From positions 81,258 through 145,257 of the forward strand of contig NZ_SWBO01000002.1 in the NCBI RefSeq assembly GCF_005116475.1: 64,000 bases of DNA. The letters are read 5' to 3'. Source of the DNA: Pedobacter cryotolerans. GTDB taxonomy: Bacteria; Bacteroidota; Bacteroidia; Sphingobacteriales; Sphingobacteriaceae. The translations under genes and the position numbers were made by a program. Of this stretch, positions 35,463 to 43,886 are shown one piece after another (the first letter of the stretch is position 1; every line of letters starts with the position of its first letter). The notes beneath the pieces were generated by a model that saw nothing but the letters and a program-made list of their open reading frames with translations, made no database searches and was not told the DNA's origin.

Positions 35463-36551
35463 TTACATCCCTAACTCTTCTTTTTTAAGCCCAAATTCAT
35501 TTAAAATATCTGCTATTTTCACGGGCAAACCAGTTTCTAAACACCTATCCATTGCTTGTAAAAGTGCTACCGTTCCAATTCCTTCCTTTAAATCTGGGTA
35601 AGCTACGGTATCATTATGAATGCTCTCAGCAAAATATTCTAAGTAATTTTGGTATTCGCCTGCATGGTGACTTTGCCCTTCAAACCTGAAATAATGTTTT
35701 AAAGCAGAATCGCCCCAAACCACAATTTTTTCTTCACCGGTTTTATCAGTAACCGCGTATCGAAGTTCGTGGTAATCTGCCTGACTAGCGCCTTCTGTAC
35801 ATCTTAAAATAGTGCTCATTCCGCTATCACGATAAGCTGGTTGAGTTGGCCCAGTATAAGCACCACTAACCCGAGCAATTCTGCCATCAGTAGCTTTAAA
35901 AATAAAATGCATGGTATCATGGTTTTTTAATCCCGCTGTTGCGCCATTACTACTTAGCATACCGTAACCCATAACCTCTTCAATATTGGGTAAATACCAA
36001 CGTATAAAATCAACCGGGTGACTTAAACCACCGTATAGCCATTTAAACGATTGTTTTAAAGACCATCCTTTAGCTAGAAACCAACGATGATCGGCATGAT
36101 ATTGTGCTTCTATAGTAATCAACTCTCCAATTAAACCATCTTCATAATCTTTTCTTTGTCGCTTTGCAGGTTCAAAAAAACGAGAACTTTGTCCAACAAA
36201 AACTTTTTTACCAGATCTGTTACTGATTTCGATTAATTCTTGTGCTTGCGCTAAATCGTCGATAAAAGGTTTGGTACAAACTACGTGTTTGCCATGCAAC
36301 AAGGCTTGTTTAATATGTTCGGCATGTAAATGATCAGGAGTATAAATCGCAATTACCTCAATTTCATTATCATCCAGCATTTGCTGATAACTGGTTGTGT
36401 ATTGATGAAAATCAAATTCTTTAGCCCTTGCTTTACAAGTTTCTTCATTGGCATCGCACATCATTTTTAACTCATACGCATTACTTGCCAATGCAGCCGA
36501 AATCGTACTTCTGCCCTCTCCTAAACCTAATATTCCTAGTTTTAATTTCAT
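35463..36551 (-). CDS. Gfo/Idh/MocA-family oxidoreductase
   Basis: This 362-residue cytoplasmic dehydrogenase has the Rossmann motif GLGEGRS at 9-15 and the lysine block CTKPF with T93-K94-P95 in place of EKP. C-terminal substrate-domain motifs include GGLSHPVDFIRWYLPNIEEV, with a histidine in the usual place. It precedes the SSS symporter, so it may act on the imported product. It is clearly distinct from the Gfo/Idh at 16063. The substrate is unknown. Confidence 0.85.
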   Translation of the reverse strand: MKLKLGILGLGEGRSTISAALASNAYELKMMCDANEETCKARAKEFDFHQYTTSYQQMLDDNEIEVIAIYTPDHLHAEHIKQALLHGKHVVCTKPFIDDLAQAQELIEISNRSGKKVFVGQSSRFFEPAKRQRKDYEDGLIGELITIEAQYHADHRWFLAKGWSLKQSFKWLYGGLSHPVDFIRWYLPNIEEVMGYGMLSSNGATAGLKNHDTMHFIFKATDGRIARVSGAYTGPTQPAYRDSGMSTILRCTEGASQADYHELRYAVTDKTGEEKIVVWGDSALKHYFRFEGQSHHAGEYQNYLEYFAESIHNDTVAYPDLKEGIGTVALLQAMDRCLETGLPVKIADILNEFGLKKEELGM

Positions 36552-36564
36552 TTTTTTTTTGTTT

Positions 36565-36648
36565 CGTCATTGCGAGGCACGAAGCAATCTTACAACTAGG
36601 GGTTAGCCTGTAAAATGCTTTAGGATTGCTTCGTGCCTCGCAATGACG
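36565..36648. repeat. REP-like inverted pair, best-preserved copy
   Basis: The arms cgtcattgcgaggcacgaag and cttcgtgcctcgcaatgacg, each extended by caatct/aggatt-like bases, are near-perfect complements separated by about 35 bp. The copy fills the gap between Gfo/Idh and the beta-helix fusion gene. Confidence 0.9.
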
Positions 36649-36660
36649 ATATTTATATTT

Positions 36661-39228
36661 TTATTTTATTTTATCAAAGAAAACCCAAACTTCATCTTTT
36701 TTTGCGCCTTCAAATCCTTCTTGGTATTTGCTCATTAACTTATTCCATTCATCAACACGAGGATTATTTTCTGTTGTTTTCGGATTTAATTCATCTAAGT
36801 TTGCTCCTTTCGGGATGCTGATAATTAGCATTAATTGCCTTCCATTTTTAAAAATTACCAATTGCTGAAAATCTGCATTACAAAAGCCTTTAGAAAGTTC
36901 TGGCCATTTTTCAAATTGAGTTTTGTGATAGGCTAAATACTCTTTTTGCAATTTTTCATCAGCCACTAAATTGGCCGATAATATCACATGATCCCATTCT
37001 TTTACAGTTGCTAAGCCACAATTTTTTTCTCGGTTAAAATTGTAAAATAGATCATCATATAATTTCAATTCAGTAGCCTTAAATCTTTTCAAAGTTTGAT
37101 TTAAACTCTCTATTTTTAAACTGTTAGTGTAAACTAATAACCTATTGTTCCATTGGTAAAAATCAGTTTGCAAAAGATTATTTTCTCGGGCAAAAACGCT
37201 AATTTCTTTTTCGCTAGGTACATTTTTATCTTTAAATATCAATTCAAAGACTACTTGTTTTGCTTCTGCAGTTTTTATTTTTTGTGTTGCCGAAGGAGAT
37301 GAATTGTATTTCAATAAATATTGAAAATCCTTTTGCAAACCTGCATTCTCTCTAATACTTTTAACTACATCAGCTCCGTTATTTTCCCAAACATTATCAG
37401 GTCCGTTGGCATTCTGCAAATATTTTTGAGCAGGTGTATAGTTGTTTTTAATGGTAATTCCAGATGAACCCTCGTCGGTATAAATATAAAACCAATGATC
37501 TGGCAAATGGGCATAAGTTGCATCATAAATGTCGAAAATAGCATTATTCACTATTTGTGATTCTGGTTGCGCAGAAAGCATATAAATGCCAGCTACATCG
37601 TACATTTTTTTTCCATAATGATGAATTTTATTAGCGCTGATTAAGTTATTCTTCATCACATTTGGAGTTTTTGTCCAGCCCCAACCCATACTTATACCGC
37701 TGTAATTAACCTCATTAATTTCATTGTTGATGATTTTTAGATCGCTCACATAACCAGCACCAATGCCCACAGCACCCCAATCTTCATTGGTAACATCTGT
37801 AATTAAATTATTCTCGATGGTGTTATTTGTAGCTACTTCTCGTAAATCTTTCGGGTTGTAAGGCAAATGAACTTCAGTGGCTTCGTCAGAAAAAGTACCA
37901 ACTAAAATTCCAGATCCACCAATGTCTTTAAATAAACTGCCTCTTACTATATTTTCTGTTGTTCCTTTATTTAAATCTAAACCTGTCGAGGCAAAATGCT
38001 CAAACCTGCAGTTTTCAAAAAGGGTATTGTTTGCATAATTTAAAAGCACTGCTGATGCTGGTCTGCCAACCCAAGCTTGATTTTCTAAAGTGGCTTTATC
38101 TGCTGTTCCAGGAATTTTCAGCTTGTAAGCATCAAGCATATACATTCCCGCTTGATGCGGCACATGCCCCTCTTTTGAAGGTCGAAGCCAAGTTGAATGT
38201 TGGAAAGATATCCCTCTAAAAGTAATGTATTGAACAGGGTGATCTATCGTTCCTTCAATTTTTAACAGCGTTTCTAATTGTGGTACAACGGCTTTTACAG
38301 TTGATGTTTGTTCTCCGTTTCTTGGCCAATAATATAATTTTTGGTTGCGTAAATCTTCAAACCATTCTCCTGGTTCATCTAAAAACTGAATAGAATTAGT
38401 GAGGTAAAATGCAGAATTACCAGTTTTAGCAGAAATCCATGGTGCTGGCCAAGGATGCTCGGATTGTATTCTGCTTTCTGGCTGCATAAAAGTTAATTCT
38501 ATAGCTTTCTCAATTACCTTGGCAGATTTAATGCGCAAATTGGCGATTGCCCACCATTGGTGAATAATCATTTCCATGCCTGCCATTGCAGCAACATTTA
38601 TGTTTTGACCAAGTGGAATTTTACAGGTTTGATTTTTAGCATCCCACGACAAAATTCTACCCATCGAATCGCCATTTTTATCTTTTGCTCTTATTGCTTT
38701 TTTATCGTTTACCCAGAGCTGTCTAAACAATAAATTTTGGCCACCAGGCGATGGAAGATCGACACTCCAAATTTTGCCAATAGCTTTTTTTGGTAATCCA
38801 GCAACGTTGCTTGTTACTTTTTTCCAGCCTTTTAATGTTATACCACCACTAAAAATTACCTTTTGGTTTGATAAATTGATGATTTCTGTCCTACTCTCTT
38901 TCGTACCCGAATCTTCTGGTCGTAAAACGATGGGTTCGCTTAGTTGGTAAACACCATTTTCTACATATATTTTTATTCCATTTTGTATGGTTGGGTCTTT
39001 TAGTCGACGTAATTCCCTGGCTTTCCGCAAAGCGGAATGTAAAGTTGCCAATGGTTTTTCTTTGCTACCAACGTTATAATCATTTCCTTTTGAAGATACA
39101 TAAATATCTGTAGCAGTTGATGTTAAATTGATTAAGCTAAATAATATAATAAGAACAAACTGATTGGTTTGTGTAGACATGAACCAAGGCTTAAAAATAA
39201 CACCAAATAGAAAGTTCGCTTTTCTCAT
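36661..39228 (-). CDS. Beta-helix glycosidase fused to rhamnose-mutarotase-like module
   Basis: This 855-residue secreted protein has residues 40-650 forming a right-handed parallel beta-helix (DIYVSSKGNDYNVGSKEKPLAT, QYITFRGISFQHSTW, NTIENNLITDV, KIINNEINEVNYSGISMGWG). The order resembles GH141-type enzymes, a family with an RG-II fucosidase. Residues 665-855 are different: two ferredoxin-like alpha+beta modules, the second with EYLAYHKTQFEKWPEL (H768, W775), RQLMLIISIP, DEWNKLMSKYQEGFEGAK and DEVWVFF. These are hallmarks of the RhaM/DUF718 L-rhamnose mutarotase family. A secreted helix and a mutarotase in one chain is unusual. The N-terminus (KPWFMSTQTNQ) is partly encoded by an interspersed palindrome. 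Confidence 0.8.
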   Translation of the reverse strand: MRKANFLFGVIFKPWFMSTQTNQFVLIILFSLINLTSTATDIYVSSKGNDYNVGSKEKPLATLHSALRKARELRRLKDPTIQNGIKIYVENGVYQLSEPIVLRPEDSGTKESRTEIINLSNQKVIFSGGITLKGWKKVTSNVAGLPKKAIGKIWSVDLPSPGGQNLLFRQLWVNDKKAIRAKDKNGDSMGRILSWDAKNQTCKIPLGQNINVAAMAGMEMIIHQWWAIANLRIKSAKVIEKAIELTFMQPESRIQSEHPWPAPWISAKTGNSAFYLTNSIQFLDEPGEWFEDLRNQKLYYWPRNGEQTSTVKAVVPQLETLLKIEGTIDHPVQYITFRGISFQHSTWLRPSKEGHVPHQAGMYMLDAYKLKIPGTADKATLENQAWVGRPASAVLLNYANNTLFENCRFEHFASTGLDLNKGTTENIVRGSLFKDIGGSGILVGTFSDEATEVHLPYNPKDLREVATNNTIENNLITDVTNEDWGAVGIGAGYVSDLKIINNEINEVNYSGISMGWGWTKTPNVMKNNLISANKIHHYGKKMYDVAGIYMLSAQPESQIVNNAIFDIYDATYAHLPDHWFYIYTDEGSSGITIKNNYTPAQKYLQNANGPDNVWENNGADVVKSIRENAGLQKDFQYLLKYNSSPSATQKIKTAEAKQVVFELIFKDKNVPSEKEISVFARENNLLQTDFYQWNNRLLVYTNSLKIESLNQTLKRFKATELKLYDDLFYNFNREKNCGLATVKEWDHVILSANLVADEKLQKEYLAYHKTQFEKWPELSKGFCNADFQQLVIFKNGRQLMLIISIPKGANLDELNPKTTENNPRVDEWNKLMSKYQEGFEGAKKDEVWVFFDKIK

Positions 39229-39229
39229 T

Positions 39230-40126
39230 TTATGTGGCTTGAAAAATTTGCTTTAAATAAGCGGTGTTTGCACTAAAATTATATTTAACATTAGTTGGCT
39301 GTTTTGCATCCCGAGAACGTTCTACCACCAACCAACCGTTCCAGCCCATCTCATCTAAAGTTTGTTTAACTTTTACCAAGTCTATTTTTGGATCATTTTC
39401 TAACCAAACACCATCTTCATTTGTTGCGTGAATTTGGATGATATTTTTTCTACCTAAAATCCTGAGCTCTTCATTTAAATCTCTTCCATTTTTAATCGCG
39501 TTGGAAAAGTTGAAATAACTTTTAATCGATTTACAGTTAATTTCTTTCAACAAATCTGCTTCGCCTTTGGCAGCTAGCGAAGTTTCAATTCCAATTACTA
39601 CCCCTGCTTTGCGAGCCATTTTACCTACCACTTTTAATCTCTCTACTATTGGTTTTCTTAGTTCTGGATTTTTAACCAAATCGCCCTGCACACCTAAAGG
39701 CAAAAAAGCAACCTTAATATTCATCTGCCTCATGGTATCCAAACAATCCTGCACCATTTTTCGGTAAGTTGGTCGAGTGGCGAAAGATTGCGCATAGAAA
39801 CCCGTCATAGCCAGCGAACAAAACTCAATTCCTAATTCTTTAGCAGTGTTTAAGTATTGTTGCCTAATTACTGGATCTGCCAATTTATTATCAAAAGTAT
39901 CTCGATTACCCAAACCACCCATGTCAATTTCCAAACCATCGGCACCAATTTCTTTTGCTAATGGCAAGGCACTCAATTTCTGCCTTTTTAAAATCATCAA
40001 ATCAATTACGGCGATTTTATAGGTTGATTTTTTCGCGGCAGCAAATAGAAATCCACTAGGTAACATTAAACTTCCGGTAATTAAAGTCAATGAATTAATA
40101 AATGTTCTTCTATCCTGCTGTTGCAT
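39230..40126 (-). CDS. Xylose-isomerase-like TIM-barrel sugar isomerase/epimerase, exported
   Basis: This 298-residue protein is of the AP-endonuclease-2/sugar-phosphate isomerase superfamily. Metal-site residues are suggested by GADGLEIDMGG, VVIGIETSLAAKGEAD, QIHATNEDG and WLVVERS. The N-terminus has a twin-arginine start (QDRRTFINS) and a hydrophobic stretch ending FAAA, so Tat-type export to the periplasm is possible; RR followed by T and F is close to the consensus. It lies between the esterase fusion and the beta-helix/mutarotase fusion. The role may be isomerisation or epimerisation of a released sugar outside the cytoplasm. The substrate is unknown. Confidence 0.75.
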   Translation of the reverse strand: MQQQDRRTFINSLTLITGSLMLPSGFLFAAAKKSTYKIAVIDLMILKRQKLSALPLAKEIGADGLEIDMGGLGNRDTFDNKLADPVIRQQYLNTAKELGIEFCSLAMTGFYAQSFATRPTYRKMVQDCLDTMRQMNIKVAFLPLGVQGDLVKNPELRKPIVERLKVVGKMARKAGVVIGIETSLAAKGEADLLKEINCKSIKSYFNFSNAIKNGRDLNEELRILGRKNIIQIHATNEDGVWLENDPKIDLVKVKQTLDEMGWNGWLVVERSRDAKQPTNVKYNFSANTAYLKQIFQAT

Positions 40127-40127
40127 G

Positions 40128-41654
40128 TTAATCTTTAAAATTTGGAAATAATTTCTTTAAATTTTCGAAACAGATGATGGCATTTTTAGGCAATTTTTCG
40201 CCATTATCTCCAAAAACATATAAAGCTTTTTCGGGTTCTATCGTCACTTTGCTTTCATCATACTTGCCATTTTTATCTTTTACTTTGGTAGCATCAAGCT
40301 GGAAGTTTTTAATCAAAAAATCATACAATGCGATGCGTTTATTTATTCCAAAATCGTGTTTTTCTTCTGGTAGATGTACATTTTCAACTTTGTTGCTTAG
40401 CCCATAATAACCATACATTTTTTGCAAGTAAGGAAAATCATGCTGTGGTGTTTCTGCCGTCCAATCGCCTCCATCAGATACAATTAATTGCGGTTTTGGT
40501 GCAGCCATAGCAGCCAGTTCTACGTTATTTGTTCCGCCAGCACAAAAATGGATTGGCATACCGCTCTCGCAAGGACAACCACCATAAAAGTATGACGACA
40601 TGGCCACAACCGGAGCGCTTAGCTTAATTCTGTCATCCATGGCTGTCATTAAAATTGAATGGCTACCTGCTCCAGATCCACCGCTGATGCCAATTTTTGC
40701 CGTGTCTGTATCTTTTAACGAGCTGAAATAATCTAAAATTCTGATACCGCCTAATGTTTGTACCGTTTGCGCTAAAGCCTTTCGGTGATTTTCATACTTA
40801 AACTGCAACATCGATTCGCCCCAAGCAAAAAGATCGTAACTAAAAGCCATAGCTCCCATTTTGGCTATTGTTGCACATCTAATTTGGCAATCTGGTCTAA
40901 ACCGTTGTTGTGCCCAATGTCCATCAGGACTTAAAACCAATGGAATTTTGCCTTTATATTTTATTGGTTTATACAACGATCCATTTACATAAACACCAGG
41001 CAGAATTTCTAAAGCAATATTTTCTACTGTATATCCATCAAAAACACGTTTAGCTGTTATTATAGGTTTGCTATTTGGCTTTGCTGGCAATGGCGATAAC
41101 AATAAAGCTTCAAAAAGCTGGGGTTTAATTTCTGCTTTGCGTTTTTCCCAGCTTTGCTTATCATTATACTTTGCCCCCAAAACATCTAAATAATCCCAGC
41201 CATCTTGCACTTCCCAGCGGTTATATTCGTATTCTTTAAGCTTGTAGACCTTGTCTTTTTCTTTATTCACCTTCATGTCTAAAGGTTTTAAAACATTGTC
41301 CAAAGTTTTGTCTAGGTCAGCTCTAAATCGCCAATCGGCATATTTTACTATTTTATCTTTTACTTGAGCTTCGCTGTGTTTAATGGTTACACCAAATCGA
41401 ATTTCGATTTCTTTAATTACTTGTGCTAGTGGTTTTTGATATTGGTTATCTGTGTTTCCACTTTGTGCAGAAAGTTGAGAATTTGAAAAGACAATTATTA
41501 TAATTGCTAATGCAAAATGCTTAAAAAAGTAGCTCGTCATTGCGAGATTTGATTTTTCATCAACCGAAGCAATCTTTTTTGGCAAGATAGATTGCCACGT
41601 CGTTCCTCCTCGCAATGACGCACAAGGTGTAGAAATATTTATTGTCTTTCTCAC
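40128..41654 (-). CDS. STN-domain/alpha-beta-hydrolase fusion, acetyl-xylan-esterase-like
   Basis: Residues about 74-140 (PLAQVIKEIEIRFGVTIKH, DKTLDNVLKPLDMKVNKE) resemble the STN domain of TonB receptors and secretins. An alpha/beta-hydrolase follows (VLSPDGHW, GISGGSGAGSHS with S324 as likely nucleophile, DGGDW with D397, EKHDFG with H433). It probably deacetylates pectin oligosaccharides in the periplasm. The frame opens with a GTG overlapping the upstream gene (GTGA), but residues 12-38 come from a REP-like repeat (ASLRGGTTWQSI). Met39 (41540), whose ATG is the end of the repeat, gives a clean signal peptide ending SNSQLSAQ and is the more likely start. Confidence 0.75.
   Translation of the reverse strand: MRKTINISTPCASLRGGTTWQSILPKKIASVDEKSNLAMTSYFFKHFALAIIIIVFSNSQLSAQSGNTDNQYQKPLAQVIKEIEIRFGVTIKHSEAQVKDKIVKYADWRFRADLDKTLDNVLKPLDMKVNKEKDKVYKLKEYEYNRWEVQDGWDYLDVLGAKYNDKQSWEKRKAEIKPQLFEALLLSPLPAKPNSKPIITAKRVFDGYTVENIALEILPGVYVNGSLYKPIKYKGKIPLVLSPDGHWAQQRFRPDCQIRCATIAKMGAMAFSYDLFAWGESMLQFKYENHRKALAQTVQTLGGIRILDYFSSLKDTDTAKIGISGGSGAGSHSILMTAMDDRIKLSAPVVAMSSYFYGGCPCESGMPIHFCAGGTNNVELAAMAAPKPQLIVSDGGDWTAETPQHDFPYLQKMYGYYGLSNKVENVHLPEEKHDFGINKRIALYDFLIKNFQLDATKVKDKNGKYDESKVTIEPEKALYVFGDNGEKLPKNAIICFENLKKLFPNFKD
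41535..41620. repeat. REP-like inverted pair spanning the esterase start
   Basis: The arms cgtcattgcgag and cctcgcaatgacg lie within the first 40 codons of the esterase gene. The aatgacg end, read on the minus strand, supplies the ATG of the likely true start. Confidence 0.85.
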
Positions 41655-42787
41655 GGTTCTTCGCTTTTAGTTTCGGTTAATACGGGAGCTACATAACCTT
41701 TCATACTTGGCCAAATGCCGTTTTTAATCTTTTTTAGTTTCAGCTTTGCTGGATCAACCACCACATGACTAATTTTTTCTCTACGCCAAGTGTAAATAAA
41801 ATGAAGCATCCCATCTGAAGTTTGCATCACTGCTGGATATGAATACTGACTAATTGGCGAATCTTCTAAAATTAAAGCTGCCGACCATTGTTTTCCATCT
41901 TTAGAAATTGAAACATTTAATGGCGTTCTTGCTCCTTTTGCTAAATCGCCTGGAGGTAAAACGTGGTTGTAAACTAATACATGTCTGCCATCTTTCATAG
42001 TTAAAGCATCAGTACCAGAGTTGTTATTTGGTAAATTGGTTTTTGCCAGTGGCGACCATGTTTCTCCATTATCCATAGACCATGATTCGGCAATTGCACG
42101 GTTTCTTGTTCTGGCTAAAATTTGCAGTTTGCCATTGCCATGCACCAAAATACTTGGCTGAATAGCATTCATGCCGCTGCCATCAATTGGGCCAATTGTT
42201 CGCCAATTTTTGCCATTGTCTTTTGTTACCTCGAAATGAATTTTCCAACCATCACCTTCTTTGCTTGATGGCGCAAATAAATTTCCATTATCTAACAAAA
42301 TCGGTTTGTTTTTTACCGGACCAATGTAACCATCTGGCAATTTTGTAGCAGTCGACCAAGTGATACCGCCATCTTTTGAGGTTTTCATCAAGCCCCACCA
42401 TTCTGATGGTTTTGGTCCAACTTTGTAAAACAAAATTAACTCGCCACCAGGAACTTGATATAAAACTGGGTTCCAAGTAGGTAATCTTTTACCATCAGGC
42501 TGTACACCATCTGCAGCAGAAACTGGCGCTAACCATTTTCCATCTACAAAGCGACTGATGTAAATTTCTACATCCGGATCACGCTCTCTGGTGCCTCCAA
42601 AAAATGAGGCTACTAAACCTGTTGGTGTTTCTACTAATGTTGCCGAATGGCAAGATGGAAATGGCGCCTTGTCGTACAGGTATTCTTGCTTAATTACGCC
42701 CTTTTGCCATTTTTCTAATTGAGCGTTGGATGATATCGCCACTGCGAAAACTAAACTTAAGGTGATGTATGTTTTTTTTAAATTCAT
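41651..42787 (-). CDS. Sialidase-fold (BNR/Asp-box) six-bladed propeller protein
   Basis: The start at ATG 42787 is preferred. It gives a normal signal peptide ending SNAQL, while the longer frame (to 42832) reads into an interspersed palindrome. The 378-residue protein has Asp-boxes SKDGGITWS, TKDNGKNWR, SMDNGETWS and a degenerate SKDGKQWS. FFGGTRERDPDVEIYISR fits the acid-residue region of sialidase-like enzymes. In RG-II degradation, sialidase-family (GH33) enzymes cleave the nonulosonic-like sugars Kdo or Dha; this could be such an enzyme, but the arginine triad cannot be confirmed by eye. It is translationally coupled to the esterase fusion. Confidence 0.72.
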   Translation of the reverse strand: MNLKKTYITLSLVFAVAISSNAQLEKWQKGVIKQEYLYDKAPFPSCHSATLVETPTGLVASFFGGTRERDPDVEIYISRFVDGKWLAPVSAADGVQPDGKRLPTWNPVLYQVPGGELILFYKVGPKPSEWWGLMKTSKDGGITWSTATKLPDGYIGPVKNKPILLDNGNLFAPSSKEGDGWKIHFEVTKDNGKNWRTIGPIDGSGMNAIQPSILVHGNGKLQILARTRNRAIAESWSMDNGETWSPLAKTNLPNNNSGTDALTMKDGRHVLVYNHVLPPGDLAKGARTPLNVSISKDGKQWSAALILEDSPISQYSYPAVMQTSDGMLHFIYTWRREKISHVVVDPAKLKLKKIKNGIWPSMKGYVAPVLTETKSEEP

Positions 42788-42817
42788 AGTCTTTATTTTT
42801 TTCCTTGGCTTTTCATT

Positions 42818-43113
42818 GGCTGGTGTCCTCACCAGCCACAGTGTTATTGTTTTATTAATCTTTCTTATGGGTGGTTAGGACACCAACCATGAGACATATC
42901 CTTTTTAACTTTCGTCATTCATTTTCCTTGGCTGGTGTCCTCACCAGCCAGTGTGTTAGAGTGTTATTGTTTTATTAATCTCTCTAATGGCTGGTGAGGA
43001 CACCAACCATGGGACATATCCTTTTTAGCTTTCGTCATTCATTTTCCTTGGCTGGTGTCCTCACCAGCCAGTGTGTTACTCTTTTTATTGGCTGGTGAGG
43101 ACACCAGCCAGGG
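42818..43113. repeat. Array of ~120-bp units with palindromes
   Basis: GGCTGGTGTCCTCACCAGCC starts at 42818, 42930 and 43050. Between these starts lie inverted companions (ggttaggacacc, ggtgaggacacc), and the array ends with ggctggtgaggacaccagcc at 43090-43109. Spacers such as gggacatatcctttttagctttcgtcattc recur almost unchanged. The array fills the whole gap between the DUF3826 and sialidase-like genes. Confidence 0.9.
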
Positions 43114-43129
43114 AGTGAACGAACCTGGG

Positions 43130-43786
43130 TTACTGTTTCGCTTTTTCCTTTGCCGCTTTTTCTGCTTTTATCTTTTTGGTATAGTCGCTGTACATGGTAC
43201 GCCAATTACGACCGTTATTGTTTAAATATTGTTCTGATTTAGTTTTATAAATCTCAAAAATGGCTGAGATTTGTTTCATATTTTTATAATCTACCGCTTG
43301 TTCGCGTGCCTGTTTCATAAAACCTAAAATAGTGGCTTCTTCCTTTTCAGTTAAATCTGGAACGATTGATTTATAGCCATTTATGGTGAATTGAACTTTA
43401 CCGATGGTGTATTTATCTAAAACTGCTTCTAATTGTTCTGTAGTTAAATCCTTTTTTAAACCATCCATTAAAGCTGTGTGAACCGAATTTGGCATGGCGC
43501 TATCAGCAATAATTTCTCTATCTAAATCGCTTAATTTTGTACCAGTAACAGGATTTATCCCGGCAGGAACTGTAGCAGCTGGATGTGCATTATGCCAATT
43601 TCTAACGGCGGTTAAATGTTCGGCGATAACGGTTTTTACTCGGGTTTCTTTTGCTGCATCACCTAAGTTTAATGAGGCTACCCACTCAGCTGCTTTTTGC
43701 AAATTTTGCTCATCGGCTTGGGTTTGTGCTTTGGCGAATGTGATGGCTAAAGCTAAAATTGTAAATAGGAATAATTTTTTCATCAT
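43130..43786 (-). CDS. DUF3826 secreted protein
   Basis: This 218-residue protein with a signal peptide ending FAKAQ is otherwise nearly all helical. It matches DUF3826 in length and wording (AAEWVASLNLGDAAKETRVK, VRNWHNAHPAATVPAG, LSDLDREIIADSAMP, YTIGKVQFTINGYKSIVPDL). The family is found in Bacteroidota pectin loci next to rhamnosidases and has no defined activity. The C-terminus is highly basic (KKIKAEKAAKEKAKQ). It lies between GH78 and the sialidase-like protein. An accessory or structural role in the periplasm is inferred only from co-occurrence. Confidence 0.8.
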   Translation of the reverse strand: MMKKLFLFTILALAITFAKAQTQADEQNLQKAAEWVASLNLGDAAKETRVKTVIAEHLTAVRNWHNAHPAATVPAGINPVTGTKLSDLDREIIADSAMPNSVHTALMDGLKKDLTTEQLEAVLDKYTIGKVQFTINGYKSIVPDLTEKEEATILGFMKQAREQAVDYKNMKQISAIFEIYKTKSEQYLNNNGRNWRTMYSDYTKKIKAEKAAKEKAKQ

Positions 43787-43805
43787 TGTTTATTTTAGTG
43801 TTTTT

Positions 43806-43876
43806 GTCAGTCTGAGCGTAGTCGAAGACATTTTAATTCCTCATCAAAAGTTCCTTCGACTACGCTCAGGATGACA
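43806..43876. repeat. Inverted CAGTCTGAGCGTAGTCGAAG element
   Basis: Arms gtcagtctgagcgtagtcga and ccttcgactacgctcaggatgac flank about 30 bp in the gap between GH78 and DUF3826. It is the same family as at 35301 and 15839. Confidence 0.88.
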
Positions 43877-43886
43877 ATTTTTCAAA

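Noticed and set aside
42818..43113. Possible CRISPR array (regular ~120-bp spacing)
   Set aside because: Units are near-identical including their spacers, repeats are palindromic and belong to a dispersed family, and no cas gene is present.
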